A DNA stretch of 64,000 nt, from the NCBI GenBank assembly GCA_963556195.1, contig OY744525.1:22910218-22974217 (forward strand), written 5' to 3'. Positions within the stretch are counted from its first letter, which is position 1; each line of letters opens with the position of its first letter. Of this stretch, positions 29,301 through 39,649 are shown piece after piece. A program made the position numbers and the translations under genes. Below the pieces are notes generated by a model. It ran no database searches, was not told the origin of the DNA, and worked only from the letters and a program-made list of their open reading frames with translations. The stretch is from Sepiola atlantica (taxonomy: Eukaryota > Mollusca > Cephalopoda > Sepiida > Sepiolidae).

Positions 29301-29434
29301 ACAAAATTTATTAACTGGTTTTAATAGAAAAAAGACTCTCGGGAAGTTTTACAGGGAAAAAAAAACGAACAATAAATGTTCCAGATGTTTTTTTTTGTTT
29401 GGTTTTGTTTTGTGTGATTAGTGACAATTTGGAG

Positions 29435-29530
29435 GAAATAGTGGTGGTGAAGTAGATACTAGCTTAAACTGGGCATGCTGTGTTCGAGTCCTGCCGGATC
29501 CATCTCATCAATTTCAACAGACAATATGAA
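29435..29530 (+). other. tRNA-like box sequence (possible SINE head)
   Basis: GTGGTGAAGTAGATACTAGC resembles an A box and GTGTTCGAGTCCTGCC a B box, about 40 bases apart. A full cloverleaf is not convincing, so this is more likely a decayed tRNA-derived SINE than a tRNA gene. Confidence 0.4.
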
Positions 29531-29617
29531 CAACCTTAACGTGTTCCCTCCTGTGAGTAACTAATTAAAAAAAAAAACTTTATCAACAGGATCAATTCGA
29601 TCAATTCGATCAATAAA

Positions 29618-29970
29618 CATTTTGTAATGCCATCCAAAGGTATTTAATAATAACTCGAACAGACAACATACAAATATAAGAGGGTTTATTACTGTAAGTG
29701 AACAATACAATAGGTAGTTACAAGTTGGGTAACTGGCTTGTAATGTATACGGGGAACGGCCCCGACTCTACTAACATTACATGCTTTTCCTGTTAAAAAT
29801 GTTATTTCAAACGTTTGTAATGTTATCCGAAGGTACTTAATAATGACTTGAACATCCAACATATAAATATAAAAGGGTTTATTATTGTAAGTGAACAATG
29901 CAATAGGTCGTTACAAGTTGGATAACTGACTTGTAATGTATATGGGGAACGGCCTGGCTGCACTCGATCC
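29618..29970. repeat. direct repeat, ~150 bp units 193 bp apart
   Basis: The block from TTTGTAATG(C/T)(C/T)ATCC to GTATA(C/T)GGGGAACGGCC occurs at 29620-29773 and 29813-29966 with roughly 10% mismatch. It could be a two-copy tandem repeat or LTR-like ends of a deleted element. Confidence 0.75.
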
Positions 29971-30309
29971 GATCAATCGGCTGGTAGTCTTATGCCTTGG
30001 TGTCTATAAGTTTATCCCCAATTCGCATAATTCTGCAAAAAATCAAAACTTTATTTCTCAATTTTTAAAAAAATTTTCTCCCCAAATAGATACTAGAAGG
30101 CGGTGGCTCAGGGTTAATCACGTTGAGAGCAAAGAAGATTATCAGTGCCAAAGAATAACGTTTTCAAAGAGTAATGTTTTTCGTGGAATGGTGTTTTCTG
30201 GGAGTAATGCTGATCACTCTCAATAAAGTTACCTTCTAAGCGTAAATTTTCTGCTTTCACTTTAAAATTTAATTCTGAGAGCAATGTATTCTGGGATTAA
30301 CGTATTCTG

Positions 30310-30690
30310 TGATCAATGTATTCTAAGAGCAATGTATTCTGGTTACCTAAGAGCAATGTATTCTGGTTACCTAAGAGCAATGTATTCTGGTTACCTAAGA
30401 GCAATGCATTCTGGTTACCTAAGAGCAATGTATTCTGGTTACCTAAGAGCAATGTATTCTGGTTACCTAAGAGCAATGTATTCTGGTTACCTAAGAGCAA
30501 TGTATTCTGGTTACCTAAGAGCAATGTATTCTGGTTACCTAAGAGCAATGCATTCTGGTTACCTAAGAGCAATGCATTCTGGTTACCTAAGAGCAATGCA
30601 TTCTGGTTACCTAAGAGCAATGCATTCTGGTTACCTAAGAGCAATGCATTCTGGTTACCTAAGAGCAATGTATTCTAGGAATATAAATAA
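30310..30690. repeat. 24-bp minisatellite, about 14 units
   Basis: Unit AAGAGCAATGTATTCTGGTT plus ACCT, with a GTATTC/GCATTC variant that clusters (GTATTC first, GCATTC in the last part). Because 24 is divisible by three, open frames arise on both strands (YSGYLRAM; LLGNQNAL). The flank AATGTATTCTAGGAATATAA at 30667 recurs at 30834, so part of the flank was duplicated too. Confidence 0.95.
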
Positions 30691-30929
30691 TTACCCTACT
30701 TATGGAATTATATTTGACAACTATATTTCAAACAACACAAAACTAGTTGTATAAGTCTGTCGCTTGCAGGATTCTCGCAGTCTTTTCCAGCTTGCGTGAG
30801 GTTATTCTCAAAGAGTAGTTTCTTTAAAGAGTAATGTATTCTAGGAATATAAATAATTATCCTTCCTATAGAATTATATTTGACAACTTTATTCGTCATT
30901 GAATAACCTACAGATGGTTGAAATGCCGT

Positions 30930-31205
30930 AAAACAAACTATCATCATCGGTTTAACATCTGTTTTAGATGTTTGTATGTGTTGGACAGAAATTGACTCCC
31001 GAACTAACCAAACTCTGTATTCATCCATCTTTCTCTAAAATCCATCCTTGTTGCTTCCGACAATGTTTTCCTTCAAATTGACCTTTCTACCTCAACTGTT
31101 CTACACTTATTAACCCTAGCACTGTCATCCATTTTTTCAATGTGACCAAACCAACAAAGTCTCCTGTTCTGCACAAATGTTCATAAACTCTCCAGATTGA
31201 CAAAT
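30930..31205 (-). pseudogene. LINE RT C-terminal fragment
   Basis: Minus: GTGCAGAACAGGAGACTTTG, TTGGTTTGGTCACATTGAAA, AAATGGATGACAGTGCTAGG, GTTGAGGTAGAAAG, ending GATGTTAAACCGATGATGAT. It is the same family and segment as 9210-9530 (QNRRLCWFGHIEKMDDSARV). Stops and deletions are present. Confidence 0.6.
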
Positions 31206-31869
31206 ATATTTACATTTTGAGAATAATTATGCATGCAATACTTATCACACCAGATTCATTATCACACTACACACGTTTGTTGAACATTATTAAAATTTTG
31301 GATTGTTTTATACGACAAGGACACATGAGATAATTAATATTTCCTTTTGTTTAGGAGGCAGAATTCAAGCGAGGAATTATTTCCTATTTATCAGTTTAAC
31401 GGTTTCGAAACTCCTTGCAATTTAAGAAATGTCACAATAGTAAAAAAACATGTCAATCTATATGTTAATCACATCGTTCCATGAAAATAATTGTATAGAA
31501 GGACCTTACTAAAAAAAAAAATGATGGTAATCTTTTACTGATATCAAACACCTCCGATCTCTGAGGAACGGTAGTATTTTAACTAAAAGATTTAAGACCA
31601 AAGGTAAAAATATAAAAAAATTCATAAAAAATATTTGCCTCTTATTATTATTGCCACTTATATAACGGCTTTTTGCTCAATTTTCAAATTTCAATTTTCA
31701 AATTTCAAAGATGCTTCAAAAGAACTTTTCCATTCTCGCTATATGTCACTTTATTTTTTAATCTCATTAATAATAGATGAAAATGGCTGACTTATGAATA
31801 CTATCGTGACACTTCAAAATTCTAAAGTCAATAAAAATAATTTCCGACTTGAAAATTCACCTTTTTAAA
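31206..31869. other. no gene seen
   Basis: AT-rich. A small tandem TTTTCAAATTTCAA duplication at 31681-31706. Confidence 0.5.
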
Positions 31870-31874
31870 AAAAA

Positions 31875-32170
31875 AAATTTTTTAAACATATTTCACTCCA
31901 AACAAGGCAGACTGCCACTGTAGCCGTAAGGGGTTACTGAGAATTAGAGTGTAGGTTTTGAGTGTCATCCTAAGTTGGGAGTTGTGTAGCGAGATGTCTG
32001 TTTACATTAGTTTTAAACCTCTGCATGTCGGTACAGTCGGGGAAACAGGGAGCAGGGAGGGAGTTCCAGAGGCCGGCAGCACGAGGAAAGAAGCTATCGG
32101 AGTAGAAGGCTCTCCGGCATCTCCACAGTGAATGGATGGGATTTTGCTGATTGTCGAATTGGTCTAGTGT
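31875..32170 (-). pseudogene. LINE ORF C-terminus (SFFPRAAGLWNSLP)
   Basis: Minus frame: NPIHSLWRCRRAFYSDSFFP, RAAGLWNSLPAPCFPDCTDM, QRFKTNVNRHLATQLPT, stop, then a 3' UTR with CACTCCAAACAAGGCAGACT. This is the best-preserved copy of the family at 10585 and 63195. Confidence 0.75.
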
Positions 32171-32221
32171 ATTTATTAACAAAAATATAGGTATTATGGA
32201 CCATTTGTTTAAAACAAAATC

Positions 32222-32256
<35 letters not shown>

Positions 32257-32257
32257 G
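32222..32257. repeat. (AAT)n trinucleotide repeat
   Basis: About twelve AAT/TAA units. The 177-residue minus frame that includes 32320-32505 is a chance join of this repeat (poly-Y) and the LINE C-terminus. Confidence 0.95.
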
Positions 32258-32589
32258 ACGCCATTTTGTTTCAAAAGCAAGAAACTTCAACTTGTATTTA
32301 TACAAACACTTGTCCTTAATTATCTTATAACCATCGTGCGATCGACTCCTGCGAGTAACAAAACCATATCTTGACTGACGTCTCTCCTGTCTTTGACTGA
32401 ATATCGTTGCCAGTGCATGTGTTGTTCTATTTGTTGTAGAACGTATTGTTGAAAATCGAAGGTCTTCAGACATTCTCTTATAAAAAGAAGGCAATAATGC
32501 CACATCTTATCAATAGAACGATAGGTTTATTGAGTTGCATCTCCTCATCACATTATAAGTTAGTGTGATAATGTGTTTGCGATAATCAT

Positions 32590-32655
32590 CTTTTGTTAGC
32601 TCCTTACATCAAGTGGCTTTATGTCTGTCTGGAGCGATTTCCTTCATAAAAGAAA
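32590..32655 (+). repeat. isolated LINE 3' UTR
   Basis: GTTAGCTCCTTACATCAAGT, GGCTTTATGTCTGTCTGGAG, CGATTTCC matches 39540-39595. Confidence 0.6.
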
Positions 32656-33050
32656 AATTATATCAAGTTGTGATTATCTCATTGGGATAGTAATCTCCAT
32701 AGGCAGAAAGACAGTGGGAGGAAGAGATTGATAAGCGTACGGTTTTTAGATTACAAACCTCTTAGTTTATTTTAAACGTGTTGTCTTTTGACTGCTTTTA
32801 TTGTGACTAAAGAAGATTCCACTCACAGAATTCCCTCATCTCCATACATATTACTTCACTTGCGACATTCCATATTCTTGCTTTCGTTCTCACAATTGTG
32901 GCTTCCCATTAACTTGTGTTAACCCCTTGTCTAGAATACTTCCTTTCTCCGAATCTAATCACCAATTTATGTACTAGCTAGCTGCACTAGCTAAATTGCC
33001 CACTCGAATATCCAACACACTTATTTTTAATAAAAAAATGATTTACTCCC
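32656..33050. other. no gene seen
   Basis: A short ACTAGCTAGCTGCACTAGCT palindrome at about 32973 is the only notable feature. Confidence 0.5.
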
Positions 33051-33054
33051 ACTT

Positions 33055-33260
33055 TTTGCTGAATTAAACTAAATTTAATATCTGTTGCTGAATTAAACTA
33101 AATTTAATATTTTTTTGCTGAATTCAACTAAATTTAATATTTTTTGCTGAATTCAACTAAATTTAATATTTTTTGCTGAATTCAACTAAATTTAATATTT
33201 TTTGCTGAATTAAACTAAATTTAATATTTTTTGCTGAATGAAACTAAACTTAGTATTTAT
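33055..33260. repeat. 29-bp minisatellite, about 7 units
   Basis: Unit TTGCTGAATTCAACTAAATT plus TAATATTTT, with TTCAA/TTAAA variants and length changes in the T-run. Confidence 0.95.
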
Positions 33261-34239
33261 AAAAATATCTATCTCTTAAAAATTGTATTTTCTTAATTTA
33301 ATCATTTTTTTGTGATTGGTTTACCCTGCATAAATGGTTACTTCGGCTAGTTGCTATGTAACAGTCTAACCCAAAACTGATTATTTCTTTTTATTATGGA
33401 ATTCATATTAAAAACAAGAATTTTTTTTTAAATCCTGATTTATGAGAAACAAAAACATTCTTTAAATTCTGAACAAAGGAAAATCTTATGCCGTCGAATT
33501 ACTTTTGCCTATTTTCAAGCTTTTACACGAATAATCTGCATAAAAATCAATATCATTTCACTCATCAAAGTGAAAAGAGAAAGGTTGCCGGGTGCGACGC
33601 TGCCTATTATTCTTTGGGGTGACAGAAAATTATTTTCATATTCTTTCTGGGGAAAGAAAAAATAAAGATAAAAGAATTTATTTAAAAAAAAAAAATGGCC
33701 ATTATATTTCGACTGACAATGAAATAATCTTGCTGCAATCAAGATATAATTTTATTTATTCTTTTTCATTTCAAAGAGGATCAATTTATCTCCTCTGTTA
33801 AATAAATTTAAAAACTCTTTTATTTTCGGTCAACAAATAACAAGATCTACTCAATAAAAGAATGACTTCTTTTGATGTGAAAAAAAATAAAAACTGGAGC
33901 TCGCATGTTCTGAATTTGGTTCAATCATAATCCCAGTAACATTCAGAAATTGTGTTCTTTGAAACAATGAACTAGTGGAGGTATAGATGGTCCTGCGATA
34001 GACCTTCCAAGTGTCACGGGTTTTGAAGGGAGTCACGTGATCAGATCTTTCTCTCTTTTTAGTGAATTGCAATAAAACGTGGTCGTTTTTTTTTTGATAG
34101 CTGCTCTAGTATATTGTAAAGAAAAGAACTAAAAATTTGTTAAACCCCATATGATTTTGTGCTGTTTTTTTTTTATTAATAATGTTTACGACTGATGTTA
34201 TTAAAAAGAAGACGACGACAATAACGAAAGAGAAGGAAG
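33261..34239. other. no gene seen
   Basis: AT-rich. Short frames on both strands at 33515-33801 and 33851-34072 lack any recognisable domain. Confidence 0.5.
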
Positions 34240-34339
34240 GAAGGTTGTTATATTCACAGCGTTTCAGCCGATGTAACCTCCGACCTTCTTAAACATAAAT
34301 AACCATTTCTACTCGGTAATCGCTGACGGAATGAGAACT

Positions 34340-34520
34340 ATCTACCTTCTTTTTCTTCTTGTTCGTTTTCTTCTTGTTCTTTTTCTTTTTTTTCTTTTTC
34401 TTTTTTTCTTCTTTCTTCTTCTTTCTTTTTCTTTTTTTTTTTCTTCTTCTTCTTTCTTTTTCTTTTTTCTTTCTTTTTCTTCTTTCTTTTTCTTTTTTTT
34501 TTCTTCTTCTTTATTGATTA
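34340..34520. repeat. polypyrimidine (CTT/TTTTCTT) tract
   Basis: Almost pure C/T on the plus strand. The plus frame over it (poly-F/L/S) is an artefact. Confidence 0.95.
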
Positions 34521-34867
34521 GTGTGTCATTTCCACATCAGATGTGAGTTCCACATCTGCCCTGGCGGTTCAAAATGATTTTTCCATGAACGTCTATCTAC
34601 TCGGTCATGGCTAAGGGAATGAGAACAATCTACCTTCTGCTTTTTCTTCTTCGTTGGTTAGCATGTCTTTTCCATATAAGATGTAGGCTGCACGTTGGCC
34701 ACGACGGTAGTTATTTTATCAATAGAATTCTATCATTTCTATACGTTTCGAGGTCATTTTTGACTGAGTCATTCCAACCCTTGCTCGGGCTGACTTTTCC
34801 TCGGTTCCTGGATTAAATAAAATATTCAGTTCGAAATTCTGCCCAGGTTTCCGAGTTCGACACAATG

Positions 34868-34909
34868 CATCTGAAGAACGTCGGAGGTTACATCGGCCGA
34901 AACGTTGTG
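34868..34909 (+). ncRNA. hammerhead-like motif with intact core
   Basis: Stem I CAT (34868-34870) with GTG (34907-34909), 3 pairs; core CTGAAGA (34871-34877); stem II with four pairs from GTCG and CGGC; GAAA at 34899-34902. Stem III is only ACGT (34902-34905), palindromic with no loop, then T34906 in the cleavage position. Minimal stems I and III suggest it would work poorly alone and perhaps as a dimer, as known for other minimal hammerheads. Confidence 0.6.
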
Positions 34910-35019
34910 AAAATAATAACCAAGATGAGAATAGTAGTCCGAATAATACAAAAAATACAAAGTATCAATCATCATCTAAAAAGTTTGAAATATCAACAAA
35001 GTTAAGTTTGCTGATATGA

Positions 35020-35700
35020 ATTGTAGAATTTCTTTTTCAGAAATTTTCCTGCTGATTCATCATGGTCATAGCCTTTCCAAGAGCCAGTTTTATGAGAGGT
35101 GGCGAGAAGATTATGAATCACACTTTTGTAAAAATGCAGTACGCTATATTTTGCGAATGGCAGATGGTGAGGATGAAAAGGAAAAAGGAAGTTGTATTTT
35201 GGGCCACACAGAATCTTATTTCTCTTTGAAATAAAATAAGTGCCTCGTAAAAACAGGGAGTCATGTTGAGGTGGCTAGAAGATTACGAAACACACTTTTG
35301 AGATCTTTCATAGTTTCTGAAATAGCCTCAATGGACAATGCATTTTTATGAAGTAACCTTACAATCTGTTTTCCTACAGTAACTGACATATTAAATAACT
35401 AATAATAAATCAGTTTAATAATTAATGAAAAAAGAAATTGAAATATATTAGAAATTAAAAAAATAACAACAAATAATAGTTAACTAATAAGATGTTCTTT
35501 TGTAAAAATGCAGTACACTGTATTTTGCGAATGGTAGATGGTGTAGATGATAGATGCTCGGCCAAAGAAAAAAGGAGGGGAGCACAGAGAAATTTGAAAA
35601 TATCTCTGATTTTGTATTTTGAACCACACAGAATCTTATTTCTCTTTGAAATAAAATAAGTACCTCGTAAAAACAGGGAATCATGTTGAGTCATATTTAT
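35020..35700. repeat. direct repeat, ~190-bp units
   Basis: CTTTTGTAAAAATGCAGTAC then TATTTTGCGAATGG at 35119 recurs at 35499. Both copies later share CCACACAGAATCTTATTTCT, CTTTGAAATAAAATAAGT, CTCGTAAAAACAGGGA. Confidence 0.7.
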
Positions 35701-36885
35701 TCATGGTGTTTGGTTTGGTTGTTTTGTTTTACGGCATATTAACCCTTTTCGGGTTATTTAATACCGAATCAGGTCATTCTGCCCTTCTCCTCCCCTCTCT
35801 ATATACAGCAAGTACCATTTCACACCAAAGATTGATGGGAGGAAAATGGTTGAAATGTTGAGCCCCATGACTAATTTTGTTTCTGTTGAACCCCCAAAAG
35901 AAGGAATATTACAAAAATAAAAATGTGTCCATATTCTGTTCGAGGCAATGCTTGAAAAGAATATATCAGCTTTGTGGATGTGTCTTGTGTAGTTTCTGAC
36001 TTTTACCTGGACACATACACACAAACAAACACACAACTGTCCTTTATATAATAGATAAAAGTTAAATCAAAATTAATATTTTATCACAAAATATGGGTGC
36101 CCAAAATGACCAGAACGTACACATTTTCCAATTTATCTTTTTATATGACGTCATCAATTCAGGTGCATTCGTAAACATGCTCATCACTTTTTTGCAATTG
36201 TCGTCTGATCAAGTTTGCAAAAAACAAGTCACTTACATAGGATGATACTTGTGTTGACACTTTTACACCCTCGTCAGTGACAGAATCGGCAACAAACTCT
36301 GGACATGCATCAGCATCAACAGAGAACCGCAAGCAATCAAAATATGCTGGTCTTCACAACAGATTTGTCTTCCAGCCGATTGCCGTGGTGACAAGTGGAG
36401 CGATAGAGTTCTGGCACGTGCGACTACCTCAACAGACGTGGTCTGTTAATGATGTGCCACACCAAGGACCATCGTGAATTGACTTGGCTTTACGAGCGCC
36501 TCTCCATCACCGCTATTCTTGAAAACGCTTTGACTCTGCCCTCAACCTGCCAATCCAGCAGGTCATCCGATGAAACTTCCTGATATTTGCATATTGGTTT
36601 CCAAAAAGGACATTTTATTAGTTAACTATTATTTATAGTTACATTCCTGAAATGTTATCAACGTTGGACATTTTCTCTTTTTATATTATTTTTTTTTCAT
36701 TTGTAAAATATTTCAATTTCTTTTTTCATTAATTATTAACCTGATTTATTGTTAGTTATCTACGATCTCAGTTACGTCACAGTCTATACAAAAACAGATT
36801 GTGAGGTAACTTCATAAAAATGCATTGTCCATTGAGGCTATTTCAGATACCATGAAAAATCTCAAAAGTGTGCTTCGTAATGACA
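35275..36885. repeat. 1.6-kb foldback with ~170-bp arms
   Basis: The left arm (CACACTTTTGAGATCTTTCA, AGCCTCAATGGACAATGCAT, GTAACCTTACAATCTGTTTT, through ATTAATTATTAG-like sequence to about 35450) is inverted at about 36690-36885 (AACAGATTGTGAGGTAACTT, ATGCATTGTCCATTGAGGCT, CTCAAAAGTGTGCTTCGTAA). The interior holds one unit of the direct repeat above, the (CA)n repeat at 36010-36040 and the coding remnant at 36270. Confidence 0.7.
36270..36605 (+). pseudogene. retroelement C-terminal coding remnant
   Basis: Reading SATNSGHASASTENRKQSKY, AGLHNRFVFQPIAVVTSGAI, EFW, then after stops and shifts residues like WLYERLSITAI. The KYAGLHNRFVFQPIAVETSG ... ETTWLYERISVAIVRGNA pattern is, as I recall, found near the C-terminus of some LINE-type polyproteins. 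Family assignment is tentative. It sits inside the foldback above. Confidence 0.45.
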
Positions 36886-36889
36886 GGAG

Positions 36890-37150
36890 ATGCCTATTGG
36901 CCTTAGTCTTGAAAAGACCAAGGCTATAGGTAGGAGGAAAACAGTCAGCAGGAAGAGAGTTCCTCAAGTTTGCGGTTCTTGGAAAGAATCTACTGGAATT
37001 AGGAAGCTGTATTACAATGAGGTATCAAAACAGCGAATTGATGGAGACCACTAGACTAACGAGTCAAACGAGCTGGAACAAAAGAAGCGGGGAATAGATC
37101 ACATAATTCTGAAGAACACATGCCATAATAGTATTTATAGAAAAGACTGA
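36890..37150 (-). pseudogene. LINE ORF C-terminal fragment
   Basis: Minus DNA matches the sense copy at 39300-39520: CCTATTGGCCTTAGTCTTGA, AAAGACCAAGGCTA.AGGTAG, CAGTCAGCAGGAAGAGAGTT, TGGAACAAAAGAAGCGGGGA. It encodes the NSLPADCFPPxxxLGLFKTK, ANRHLLS signature with frameshifts. Confidence 0.65.
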
Positions 37151-37369
37151 GACTAGCAATATAACTTAGTATATTACATATACTTTTACTACTTTAACCT
37201 GATTAGACAAAAAAATTATTCATCGCTATTAGAAAAGAAAAAATTGTTTGGTAGATTGAGTTTTTGAAATCTTTCTGTTTTGATGATATTCTTAAAATGG
37301 TGGATTTTTGTTAGTTTCATCATTTACACAAGCGAAGGTTGCATACTTTTGTTAGTATATCACTATTCT

Positions 37370-37765
37370 ACCCCCAAAAAGAGGGTAATCCCTGGGAGAA
37401 TGGTATCATGACAACCAAACAGATACTACATTACCCCCCCCCCCCACACACACACACAAAAAGTTTAGTTTAATGTCTGGAAGGATGATATCATGACTAA
37501 CGAATATATACTACATTGCTCCCTCCAAAGGAGGAGGTAATATATGGGACGATAGTATCATGACCAACGAACATATACTATAATATCCCTCCAAAAGAGG
37601 AAGTAATGCCTGTGAGGATAGTTTCATGACAACAGAACAGATACTACACTACAACCCACCCAAACAAGGAGATAATACCTGGGAGGATGGTCTCATGACA
37701 ATAAAAAACGGATACTACATTAATCCCCTTTTGGCAAAAAAAATGAGGAGGTAATGCCTAGGAAG
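37370..37765. repeat. ~70-bp tandem repeat with U2-head-like word
   Basis: About five diverged units, each with (A)CAGATACTACA(T/C) or a variant, then a CCCTCCAAA(A)GAGGAGGTAAT segment and CTGGGAGGATGGTATCATGA. ACAGATACTACAC is exactly the reverse complement of the U2 GTGTAGTATCTGT box, and CCCTCCAAAGAGGAGG resembles the SINE's CCTCCCCAAAGAGGGGAGG. The array may derive from a U2 SINE fragment. An internal C-run is at 37432-37445. Confidence 0.6.
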
Positions 37766-39240
37766 ATTAATTGAGCATTAAAAGATAGTATCCCGCCACT
37801 GCATTATCAACTCCGACGCTTGTTAAGTACTGTTTATTTTTACTGAACAATTAATAGAAGTAATAGTATAGTTTCGATTTCAAACAGACAGATACCAAAT
37901 CTCCATTAGAAACAGATGATTAAGACGGTTTTTCTCCTCTTCATTGATATTAACTTAAATCAACTTTTTTTAAAATGAATCGAAAATTCAGCCGGAATTC
38001 TTCAAATTTCTTTGAATTGTGGACAATATAAGATGCGTGATCAAATCTTGCCACAATTTCTTCTTTTGCTTATTTGATACCATCGTTTTCGTGATTCCTC
38101 CATTTGATATCCGTTTTTGATACCATTTATCAGAAAGTGTTTTATGGTAATAGATTTCTTCAAAGAACTTCTTTTAATCGCCGCAGATCTTTGCATCGTT
38201 TATTCGACACTTCCGAACATAAGCCTGCCTGAGAATTTCGTGTTTTTCACAAAGATATGAAAGTCTTCAACGAATTCCCGTATTTTGTCCCTGGCTATTC
38301 TTCTTTGTATTTGTTGATGCTGTAACCCTTCATCTATTTGATACGATTGTTATTCCTTCCATCTCAAGTAGAGGCTATTAAATAGCCATTATTACTCAAT
38401 CTGGAGACAGCTGCCAGCATCACTCGGTTTCTCTCTTTAAAAGAGGCAACACGTCTTTAAGACAGTCTCTTTCTTTGCTTTCAATGAAGCCAGCAATTTC
38501 ATTTGTTTATCTTAGACAAAATGGATTCTGCTCCCATTGGAAGGCTGCAAATGCCGATGGACTTCTTAATACACTCACGTATATTAAACTAGCAAGATTA
38601 CCAGGCGTTGTCTGGGTTAGGGAGTGTAATGCCACATGCAATAGTTAAGTACTGACTAAGGAATAACTTTTATTTTCAAAAGGTGTGTGTTCTGCTCTCT
38701 TTACAGATTGTGGATAAAAGTGTTCTAGTCATACACAAGAACACTTACCCCACAATTTTGACCTTAGAAATTCCTCAACACTGAATCCTCTTTCCCACAC
38801 CGCAGGTGCATCAAAAGCGCTCTAATCCGTCTCATCACGATCTAATGTAAACCTTAGGCTCGGCTCTTATTCCTTAACCAAATTTCTGGCAAAAATTGCA
38901 CTCAAACAATACCCCACCACTGCATTATCAACTCCGACCCTAGTTAAGTACTACTTATTTTCACTGCTATTCATCCATTTTCCATTTTTCATTTTTCTTT
39001 CTATTTCCCCTTTTTCCCAATTAACATCTTTTTCGCCCATGTCACATATTTTTTCAAATAGTTACACACGTACCAAAAACATCCAAATTCGCATCTTTTT
39101 TCCGATGTTTACAATAAATTTCAAATGTTCACTTTTTATGAAGACGTTTGTTGATCCGAACTAAACCGGTCAATCTCTCGTTTGATTTTTATTTCTACCT
39201 GTGTTTAATTGTTTTTTCTTTCTATCTTTTCACCCCCCCC
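37766..39240. other. no gene seen; direct repeat pair and an ACTAGC-family start
   Basis: CACTGCATTATCAACTCCGA at 37797 recurs at 38926, each followed by GTTAAGTACT, a direct repeat 1.13 kb apart. An ACTAGCAAGATTACCAGGCG start lies at 38589. The sequence in between has somewhat higher complexity, but I recognise no protein. Confidence 0.5.

Positions 39241-39248
<8 letters not shown>

Positions 39249-39284
<36 letters not shown>
39249..39284. repeat. (TA)n microsatellite
   Basis: TA run following (CA)n. Confidence 0.95.
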
Positions 39285-39289
<5 letters not shown>

Positions 39290-39291
<2 letters not shown>

Positions 39292-39600
39292 TCTTCAGAC
39301 TTGTATGATCTATTCCCTGCTTCCTTTATTCCAGCTCGTTTGACTCGTTGGTTCCATCAATTAGATGTTTTGATACCTCATTGTAATACAGCTTCCTATT
39401 CCAGTAGCTTCTTTCCAAGAACTGCAGGCTTGTGGAACTCTCTTCCTGCTGACTGTTTTCCTCCTATTTATAATCTTGGTCTTTTCAAGACTAAGGCCAA
39501 TAGGCATCTCCTGTCTTTACGATAATCATATTTGTTCTTGTTAGCTCCTCACATCAAGTGGCTTCATGCCTTGTCTGGAGCGATTTCCATAAAAATAAAA
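39290..39600 (+). pseudogene. LINE ORF C-terminus and 3' UTR, sense copy
   Basis: Frame: LYDLFPASFIPARLTRWFHQ, LDVLIPHCNTASYSSSFFPR, TAGLWNSLPADCFPPIYNLG, LFKTKANRHLLSLR, stop. A 3' UTR follows (GTTAGCTCCTCACATCAAGT, GGAGCGATTTCCATAAAAAT) that also occurs in isolation at 8975 and 32590. The 77-codon remnant is intact. Confidence 0.75.

Positions 39601-39606
<6 letters not shown>

Positions 39607-39641
<35 letters not shown>
39607..39641. repeat. (TA)n microsatellite
   Basis: TA run between the LINE 3' end and the Penelope-like element. Confidence 0.95.
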
Positions 39642-39645
<4 letters not shown>

Positions 39646-39649
39646 CGTT

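Larger units (their letters stand above)
34240..34965. mobile_element. hammerhead-TIR element, copy 2
   Basis: Left terminus (minus, about 34243-34300): AAGAAGGTCGGAGGTTACAT, CGGCTGAAACGCTGTGAATA. Right terminus (plus, about 34840-34960): ATCTGAAGAACGTCGGAGGT, TACATCGGCCGAAACGTTGT, then AAGATGAGAATAGTAGTCCG. The two ends are inverted copies. The interior differs from copies 1 and 3: it contains a CTTCTT/TTTTCTT polypyrimidine expansion (34340-34520) and a local duplication (GGAATGAGAACTATCTACCT at 34329, GGAATGAGAACAATCTACCT at 34616). The right-hand hammerhead core is intact. Confidence 0.7.

Noticed and set aside
30284..30754. 156-codon plus frame and opposing minus frame
   Set aside because: Encoded entirely by the 24-bp minisatellite.
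31970..32503. 177-codon minus frame as a novel gene
   Set aside because: It is a chance fusion of unrelated sequence, an (AAT)n tract (poly-Tyr) and a LINE C-terminus.
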